NCBI RefSeq assembly: GCF_945859705.1
Contig: NC_079135.1
Coordinates: forward strand, 125,048,551 to 125,112,550
From: Episyrphus balteatus
Lineage: Eukaryota > Arthropoda > Insecta > Diptera > Syrphidae
Reading direction: 5' to 3'
DNA: 64,000 nucleotides
Shown here: positions 58,101 through 64,000 of the stretch, one piece after another
Layout of the letters: each line of letters starts with the position of its first letter
Numbering within the stretch: position 1 is the first letter of the stretch
Position numbers and translations under genes: made by a program
Notes under the pieces: generated by a model
What the model was told of the DNA's origin: nothing
Seen by the model: only the letters and a program-made list of their open reading frames with translations
Databases searched by the model: none

Positions 58101-60696
58101 CTTTATCAAGACATTTTCTTATTGAATTTTGAAATACCAATAAGTCAAATAAGAGTAAAAAGAAAGCCATTTGGATAAAAAAAAAAACTTAAGATATGTA
58201 AGTATAGATTTTATAATATAAAGGAGAATGGGCCTTTTGGACGTTGAGCGGCCATTTATGAAATTGGTTGGAAATTGGTATCAAATGAAAGAGCTATATC
58301 TTAGGAAAAACTTTTACATTGAAAGTTTCGCGGTATTACTTTAAGAATGCAAGATATTGCAATATTAGTATTGTTAATGCATCGTTTAATGTGTGAGGGA
58401 AAAATTGAATTATTTTTTGAGATATTACCGTTAGAAAATGGAAAAAACGTTTTTTTGAGTTCTTCGGACCTTATTCTTTTGTATAAAGAAAATTGTTTGA
58501 GCATATTTAGTAACGGTTTATATAAGAACTGCTTTCTATCTTTCGATACCTACCTATTTAATTTTTTTCAATATCTTTTGTATTGCCCGAGATATCTTAA
58601 ACTGAAGTAAGTGGGTTTGGCTTCATATATCATAAAGAAGATAATGACGTTATAAAATTTATAAAAATACCAAACAACATAGGATATCTCGGGCAGTAAA
58701 AAAGATATCGGAAAGATTTAAACAGATTTAAAAAGGTGGTAAATAGTTCTTATTAAATATGCTCAAACAATTTTCCTTATATAAAAGAATAAGGTCCGAA
58801 GTAATGCATTTTCTAACGGTAATATTTCAAAAACGGGAGCTTTGGATTCAAGTTCAGCACACTGAAAACCTTCAGAAAAGTAAATTTTTGTTTCGGCAAC
58901 AAAAAAAAAGTTTAATTTTGTTAACCAGCATATTAGCTCTGTCATTTTCCCTGACCCTGAAGACATTGATCTTGAAAATCCGACCAATAGAACTCTTAAT
59001 ACAAGATTTTTAAGCCAACCACTTTTGTTTTTGTTCGACAGTTTTTCAAACGATTCAAACTAACAAAAAATTGAACATGAAAGCTCTCAAAATAGGCTTG
59101 AAATTGTTGTTTAAAAAAGCTAATAGTTTGGGTTCTAGTGGTTGGATATTCAAAATTAAGATCTTCAGAGTTAGGGAAAATGACAGAGTATCATAATATG
59201 CACTTAAAATAAATATTAAAGTTACAACATAGAGACAATCTGCATAAAGTGTTAAATGCAAAAGTACATTTTATCCGTTTCTGAAGTACGTCACAAGGAT
59301 ACAACTTCTGCAAAACAATATGGCCGCGCAGCGTCCACGTTCCATACAAATCTGCCCATTCTCCTTTTTAGAAATATTTTTCTTAGAGTCCTGAAGAAGA
59401 TTGTAACCACAATCGAAACGTCGCGTCGACAGAGAACTAGGTAAAAAATATATATTCAAATCAAACCTATAGCCGACGAAGAAGATCAAATTATTTAAAT
59501 AAAGAAAGGTTACGAAATAAGGAAGAATTTACATTTAATAAATTCATCCATAAAAGTAGGTGTGAATGATATGTAAATCTACATGCATAATTTCAACTTT
59601 AAAAACTGCTACTAAAACCATTTGTACGTAAGAAAGAAATTTTGGTACGATGCGCCAGAATTGATTTTTGTTTGTAATTGATGTACAAATTTATAAAGAG
59701 TATTGTGCATTTGTAGTGTTAAGAAAAGAAATACTTAAAAATAATTGACTTTAATGTGTTTCTAAGCCATTTGAATTTCAGTTTTTGAGTTATGGACATG
59801 TCCAGGAACGCTTTTTTTGCGTAGGTATATTAGATGCAATAAAATCGAAATGAAAACTTTTCTAACCGAAACATTAGAAGATTAGTTTTATAATACAAAT
59901 TCTATATACTACTGATATCAGTAAAGTAGAAGAAAAAGCACTATATTTAATTAGACTTGTTAAATTATTGATTTAATATAGCTTTTTACGGCCTTTAGTC
60001 GAAACAAAAATTTGGCGTTCCCGGCGGAGCTCACTTGGACTCATCAGTTGACTTATTGTGAGACAACCTCGATTTAAAAAAATGCCTTGGACAACTAAAT
60101 TTACCACCTCCATAATTTTGACCCATAAACTCCTTCTCACCTTGAAGTTCAAGAACAACTTTTGGATTAACAATCTTTCCAGCGCTTATAATTTTTATAC
60201 TTGAAGCATCACTGAGTTGTAATTTCTCAGCGATTCTTTGTTGAAGCTCTTCACCGAGATCAGAAAGAGCACATTTGACTTCGAAGACATTTTCCGTGCC
60301 CTCGTTGTTGCTAACACGACGGACACTAAATGTTGCCAAACCTTAAATCCAAAATTTTGTTAAAAATCCTTAACGGATTCGATATTAATTCATTTTACCA
60401 GTTTCTTCGAATTCCTTGCGTGATGCTAATTTACGCAGAGCTCCATCCTGTAACTCACTCAAAGCCAATTTACAATTGGAAACAGAAATCGACAGATTCC
60501 CACTAAATTCTTCAGCAAGTTTCTATGATAAGAAAAATTCAAATAGATTCCCTCAAGGACAAATCAAGAATACCTCTAATTCCGATTCGACAACACCAAT
60601 TTCCTGATAATAGAATGGTTCGAGCCAGAGTTTTATTTGTTGTTGTTGAAGTCGAGCTCGGACTTGGATTATTATATTGTCAATTAGATTTGGCAT
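55124..60696 (-). CDS. NUB1: NUB1 homologue: NEDD8 ultimate buster 1, UBL plus three UBA domains
   Basis: Adaptor that in animals binds NEDD8/ubiquitin-like proteins through UBA domains and delivers them to the proteasome through its UBL. Exons on the minus strand: 60696-60574, 60522-60399, 60341-60141, 57291-57146, 57083-56841, 56243-55686, 55625-55539, 55483-55124. Total 1842 nt, 613 residues, close to the roughly 600 of the animal family. The UBL-like segment is at about 85-165 and is rejoined across the 2.8-kb intron 3 (KIVNPKVVLELQ then GIKNNQQLM). The NUB1-specific middle contains ENKALLMAMGYCEKA and NLDIVWCYLCLK. UBA1 is at about 362-400 (VEMGFDAVESRIGLRACKG), UBA2 at about 435-475 (SLVEMGFPQELVV), UBA3 at about 490-530 (KMGFDEKTVRLALES). 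The C-terminus EEQILAEYKRF matches family ends. Donors of exons 1 (GTATTC) and 4 (GTTGCT) are weak, but the frame and family alignment require them. Confidence 0.92.
58419..58828. repeat. Inverted repeat with arms of about 150-170 bp
   Basis: The left arm contains TCGGACCTTATTCTTTTGTA and AAATTGTTTGAGCATATTTA, then TTGCCCGAGATATC. The right arm carries the same blocks reverse-complemented in the opposite order around a spacer of about 90 bp (58591-58680). The arms differ by scattered substitutions and a short indel, so it is an old hairpin-type insertion. No target-site duplication was recognised. Confidence 0.7.
58930..59190. repeat. Second inverted repeat in NUB1 intron 3
   Basis: Arms at 58930-59000 and 59107-59190 share CTCTGTCATTTTCCCT, then a TGAAGA...AATCC block and ACTAGAAC-like ends in opposite orientation. 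Identity is moderate. It sits 100 bp from the previous inverted repeat and may be part of the same composite insertion. Confidence 0.55.
59391..59480 (+). mobile_element. Penelope-type retroelement end with hammerhead-like motif
   Basis: CCTGAAGAAG-ATTGT-AACC-ACAATC-GAAACGTC: CTGAAGA fits the hammerhead CUGANGA box. A six-base stem GATTGT/ACAATC follows, then GAAA. The following roughly 50 bp (GACAGAGAACTAGG...CAAACCTATAGCC) is related to the sequence beside the second copy at 19030-19116. Hammerhead ribozymes are known from Penelope-like retroelements; the assignment here is by motif only. An extra A between CTGAAGA and the stem departs from the strict consensus. Confidence 0.45.
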
Positions 60697-61085
60697 AGTT
60701 GTGCTTAGAGAATTGAATAAACAATAAAATGATAAAGCGTGGCAGTTAATCTGCTGCTTTGTTTGTTTTAAGAAATTGAGTTAAAAAAATTATTGTTAAC
60801 AAGAACAAACGACGTGTGTCTTTTTTTTGGAAAACTAATGGTTCATTGTTCAAAATTCTTGGAAATTAACACAAACAAAAACCATATGATTTTCCCCCGA
60901 TTTCGACAAAAGATGTAAACATGAATTTTTTGTGGGTGGGTGACTGTGCGAGATAATTGTAGGTAAGGTAGTGTTTTGTGTTTTTGACAGATTTACAGTA
61001 ATGTAAGAAAATAATTATAGTTAAAATATGTAAAAATAACTACCTAGCCCAAGGTGCGTTCTTTTTCTAAAAATAGTTAACTATT
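60697..61085. other. NUB1 upstream region
   Basis: About 390 bp between the NUB1 start codon and the TIR element. It must hold the NUB1 promoter and leader. No TATA box or strong motif is recognised. Confidence 0.4.
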
Positions 61086-62603
61086 TGGTGTGTTTTTTTG
61101 TTTATCTATATAGATTTTGTGCAAAAAAACAACATCGAGATTTTTTGAAATCCATGCAAACATTTGGCACCACTGTACATATACTTTGGCAGCTGTCTGT
61201 CAAAAATGTTGCTTTTGTTTTTTTTAACTCCGAAGTGGAAAGGCCATTACATCCATGTTGGATGCAAACAAAAATTTTCATATGGTAATGGCATCCATGT
61301 TGGATTCAAAAAAATTTTTTTTTCACGAAAAACCAAAAATTATCTACATTTTAAGACCATGACCATTAACATTAGTTGCGTCGTTCTTGTGTTATAAGCG
61401 TTTGAAGGTAGCCATATTGAATTTTTCGAAAAAACTTTGGTAATTTTATATACATATCTGTTCCACAATCTTATCCATTTAAGACTTTTATCTGAAAAGT
61501 GCATTGCGTATATCTCGAGATATTAACATTTCAATGCAACCATGTCAAACAAATTTTTGATTATTTTTTTCTATGAGAGTTTTTTTCAAACCTTATTTTC
61601 TCCGCTTTTTTTTTTTTGCTAATATTTTCAGATATTTCTGTATGAACACAACAATTAAACTACCTTGGCACTACTGTTTTTATCGAGAGAAAGTAAAATC
61701 TGGATAATTAGGTGTGTTTTTTTGTTTATCTATATAGATTTTGTGCAAAAAAACGACATCGGGATTTTTGAAATCCATGCAAACATTTGGCACCACTGTA
61801 CATATACTTTGGCAGCTGTCTGTCAAAAATGTTGCTTTTGTTTTTTTTAATTTTAACTCCGAAGTGGGAAGGCCATTACATCCATGTTGGATGCAAACAA
61901 AAATTTTCATATGGCCATGGCATCCATGTTGGATTCAAAAAAATTGTTTTTTCACAAAAAACCAAAAATTATCTGTATATTCTTAGCTACATTTTAAGAC
62001 CATGACCATTAACATTAGTTGCGTCGTTCTTGTGTTATAAGCGTTTGAAAGTAGCCATATTGAATTTTTTTTCGATTTTTTAAAAATCAAATGTGAAAAC
62101 TTTTTTATTTTTATTTCTAATTTTTCGAAAAAACTTTGGTAATTTTTTATACATATCTGTTCAACAATCTTATAAGGATCCATTTAAGACTTTTATCTGA
62201 AAAGTGCATTGCGTATATCTCGAGATATTAACATTTCAATGCAACCATGTCAATCAAATTTTTAATTATTTTTTTCTATGAGAGTTTTTTTAAAACCTCT
62301 TTTTCTCCGCTTTTTTTTTTTTTGTTAATATTTTCAGATATTTTTGTATGAACACAACAAATAAAGTACCTTGGCACTACTGTTTTTATCGAGAGAAAGT
62401 AAAATCTGGATAATTATCTGGATTTTTCAAAAATCTATACAGATAAAGTTTTTGTTGTTTTTAACACGTAAATTGTTTTGATTTCAAAAATCTCGATGTC
62501 GTTTTTTTGCACAAAATCTATATAGATAAACAAAAAAACACACCTATTATCTGGATTTTTCAAAAATCTATACAGATAAAGTTTTTGTTGTTTTTAACAC
62601 CTT
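61086..62603. mobile_element. TIR element 1, split by an insertion of a relative
   Basis: Left end GGTGTGTTTTTTTGTTTATC, with internal sequence repeated in element 2 at about 620-700 bp offset (CAAACATTTGGCACCACTG, GGCATCCATGTTGGATTC). The element is interrupted at 61709/62546 and resumes TCTGGATTTTTCAAAAATC to AACACC near 62601. Right end is uncertain: AACACCTT followed by ATT could be a weak inverted end matching the left ATT flank at 61083-61085, or the element could be 3'-truncated. No transposase ORF. Confidence 0.7.
61710..62545. mobile_element. TIR element 2, 836 bp, nested inside element 1
   Basis: Terminal inverted repeats of about 75 bp: AGGTGTGTTTTTTTGTTTAT at the left, and the reverse complement ending CACACCT at the right, both including ATCTATATAGAT and CGACATCG. 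The 3-bp target duplication ATT is at 61707-61709 and 62546-62548. The uninterrupted site GGATAATTATCTGG is preserved inside element 2 itself at 62408-62421. No coding capacity; a MITE. A 3-bp duplication suits PIF/Harbinger but the superfamily is not settled. Confidence 0.85.
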
Positions 62604-62873
62604 ATTTCTGGTACATTTAACTATAATGTAAAGTTAATATAGGGATGACTCCCCAATAAGATCAAATTTACCTTACTGTTCTAGTAAATTCGTAGCTTCT
62701 GATTTACTTTACAGTAAAGCCTTTTTTATTATGAATTTCAAACAAAAATTACTAGAAGTAAGGTACATATTTTACCTTACTTTAAGGCTGAAAATACTTC
62801 TTTTTAAAGTAACTTGAACTGGTGTGGAAGGTAAATAATGTATGAGGAAATAAAGTCAATTTCATACTATTAA
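62604..62873. other. Spacer between TIR element 1 and the LTR retrotransposon
   Basis: AT-rich sequence with several CTTTA/TTACTTTA and ACCTTAC-type short repeats. No gene or delimited element is seen. Confidence 0.4.
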
Positions 62874-63125
62874 TGTTAGTTTCCTAAAGAAGTTATTGTA
62901 ATGCATGAATCTACCAATATTATAATAATGTAACGATGAATTACCGAACTACTTTTAAGATAAAAGTCTGAACACACTACCTGCTACAGTAAAGGTAGAA
63001 ATGTGAACGGACCTTTAGTAATTAAGAAACTACCCTCTGAACGCATCCAAAGAAATTCCCTCGACTGCTGAATATCCCAAAATATCCCACTGGACTGGAA
63101 GTATGAAGCGCCCCCTCTTGGAAAG

Positions 63126-63220
63126 GAAGCTTCGAGAAGCAAAGACGAGAACCTTCGAAGACATTCTCGAATTCCGAATTTCAGGTATAAAAGGGCAGCG
63201 TGGACACCGACCGGATACAG
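63126..63220 (+). promoter_or_regulatory. LTR promoter: heat-shock-element array, TATA box, initiator
   Basis: GAAgcTTCgaGAA at 63126-63138 is a perfect three-unit heat shock element (alternating nGAAn/nTTCn pentamers). More units follow: TTC at 63154, TTCtcGAA at 63164-63171, GAA at 63176 and TTC at 63180. TATAAAAG is at 63186-63193. ACAGTTT near 63217 lies about 31 bp downstream and fits an arthropod initiator. Binding by heat shock factor is inference from the motif. Confidence 0.65.
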
Positions 63221-63555
63221 TTTAATCTTGAATGTGAAAGAGTACAGTACAAAGTGAAATAAAGTGTTGAAAAGTGTGTTTGTTTGAGCGAATAATAAAA
63301 GTAAATTGATTTGAAATAAAGTGTGTTCTTATTTGAACGGAAAGATAAGTGGAAGTTAAAATAAACGAAATAAGTTTTATTGTGAACCCGGAATAAAACA
63401 TAACATTGGTGTCAGAAAAGTGGAATAAAACTTATTTATTTGTGCGAATCAGATAATTTCGCGAATAAAATAAAAAGTGCGCGTGTGTTTTAACAATAAA
63501 CAAAGTGTAAAACATTTTGAAATAAGTAAAAGTGCTCGCGTTTTGAAAAGTTAAA

Positions 63556-64000
63556 ATGGGTAAGACATTGAATCAGTTAAGTTTGACTGAGCTGAAGGCG
63601 GAATTAACTAAACGAGGTCTTCCTACTGCTGGATCGAAAAATGACCTCATTATTCGCCTGCAGGATTATTTAACCCAGAAAAACGAAGATTTGGATACAT
63701 TTCAATTCGAAGTTGAAATGGTAGAAGAACGAGTAAGTACTAGTTCCGATATGTCATCCATGATGGCTGTTCTCCTTGCAAAATTTGAAGAACAGAAAGA
63801 TCAAATGGAACAGCAACGTAAAGAACAAAAGGATGAACAGAAAAATCTTCTTGAACAAATTGAGACACAACGCAATGAACAAAGAGAACAAATGGAACAA
63901 CAACGAACAGAGCAAAAGAGTGAACAACAGAATCTTCTCGAAAAAATTGAGAAACAACGTACCGAGCAAAAGAGTGAACAACAGAATCTTCTCGAAAAAA
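63556..64000 (+). CDS. Gag-like protein with N-terminal SAP domain and coiled coil, partial
   Basis: Open from ATG 63556 to the window end with no stop. Residues about 4-37 (LNQLSLTELKAELTKRGLP then GSKNDLIIRLQDYL) fit a SAP domain, a DNA-binding helix-turn-helix found at the N-terminus of some insect retroelement Gag proteins. From about residue 75 the protein is a highly charged coiled coil made of near-repeats of EQQRTEQKSEQQNLLEKIEK. The two copies near 63899-64000 are almost identical at DNA level. Reading frame, LTR and PBS upstream support a retrotransposon gag rather than a host gene. Confidence 0.75.
   Translation, partial: MGKTLNQLSLTELKAELTKRGLPTAGSKNDLIIRLQDYLTQKNEDLDTFQFEVEMVEERVSTSSDMSSMMAVLLAKFEEQKDQMEQQRKEQKDEQKNLLEQIETQRNEQREQMEQQRTEQKSEQQNLLEKIEKQRTEQKSEQQNLLEK

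Larger units (their letters stand above)
57292..60140 (-). other. NUB1 intron 3 (2.85 kb), filled with inverted repeats and a Penelope-like end
   Basis: No coding sequence is credible here. Two pairs of inverted repeats lie in it: 58419-58590 with 58681-58828, and 58930-59000 with 59107-59190. A Penelope-type retroelement end lies at 59391-59480. Short open frames here (for example those starting MLKQFSLYKRIRSE) are translations of the repeat arms. Confidence 0.7.
62874..64000 (+). mobile_element. LTR retrotransposon, 5' end only (cut by window end)
   Basis: The LTR is about 62874-63405, bounded by TGTTAG...CATAACA (TGTTA and TAACA are inverse ends); an alternative left edge is TGTAACG at 62929. 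It contains a TATA box and heat-shock-like elements. Immediately after the LTR, TTGGTGTCAGAAAAGTGG at 63406 looks like a primer-binding site for a tRNA-Leu-type primer (TGGTGTCAGAAGTGG class). An untranslated leader leads to a gag-like ORF at 63556. Only the left part is inside the window, so the superfamily (Ty3/Gypsy most likely from LTR and PBS style) and integrity cannot be judged. Confidence 0.75.

Noticed and set aside
60031..60140. Continuation of NUB1 exon 3 to its in-frame stop
   Set aside because: The donor CAAG|GTGAGAAGG at 60141/60140 and the fit of the next exon (GIKNNQQLM) to the UBL fold show that this part is intron.
1..64000. tRNA, rRNA and CRISPR arrays
   Set aside because: No tRNA-like A/B boxes with matching acceptor arms, no rRNA segments, and regularly spaced repeats are simple tandem arrays without spacers.

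Overview
The window is AT-rich, repeat-dense eukaryotic DNA with short GT-AG introns mixed with very long ones. It is almost certainly from an insect and most likely a fly (Diptera). The grounds are the gene set (ABCA transporter, NUB1 homologue), the intron and leader style, and a dispersed repeat that carries a (GTCY)n microsatellite like the dipteran mini-me/DINE-1 elements. All gene models were assembled by hand from reading frame, splice sites and family motifs. No similarity search was possible.

Genes. (1) A complete minus-strand ABCA full transporter occupies 6312-22641. Its 20 coding exons join in frame to 2007 codons with two intact nucleotide-binding domains. (2) Nested in its intron 17, on the opposite strand, is an intact four-exon gene (7208-8407, 347 aa) of unknown function with a zinc-finger-like CX4C...HX4H motif. 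(3) A complete eight-exon minus-strand NUB1 (NEDD8 ultimate buster 1) homologue lies at 55124-60696, 613 aa, with a ubiquitin-like domain and three UBA domains. (4) The right edge enters the 5' end of an LTR retrotransposon (LTR about 62874-63405, gag-like ORF from 63556, cut by the window end). Between ABCA and NUB1 is a gene-poor stretch of about 32 kb. In it, 45832-46300 looks like a divergent promoter, possibly the distal ABCA promoter. At 47155-47430 there is a frame-disrupted coding-like segment.

Mobile DNA. Several non-autonomous elements can be delimited to the base by terminal inverted repeats plus target-site duplications. They are a Harbinger-like MITE (5268-5742, TTA), a Foldback-like element with a 9-bp duplication (18061-18889), a hAT MITE with an 8-bp duplication (31159-31647), a second Foldback-like element with a 9-bp duplication (47986-49566) that itself carries a nested repeat, and a TIR element inserted into a relative of itself (61710-62545 inside about 61086-62603). 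A roughly 1.47-kb foldback lies at 43641-45112. A mini-me-like family occurs at least nine times, and its internal tetranucleotide array ranges from a vestige to about 600 bp.

Most notable for follow-up: heat-shock-element triplets just upstream of the TATA box in the retrotransposon LTR; the self-nested TIR element that preserves its own empty site; the microsatellite expansion series; hammerhead-like Penelope-type ends in two places; and the candidate divergent promoter.
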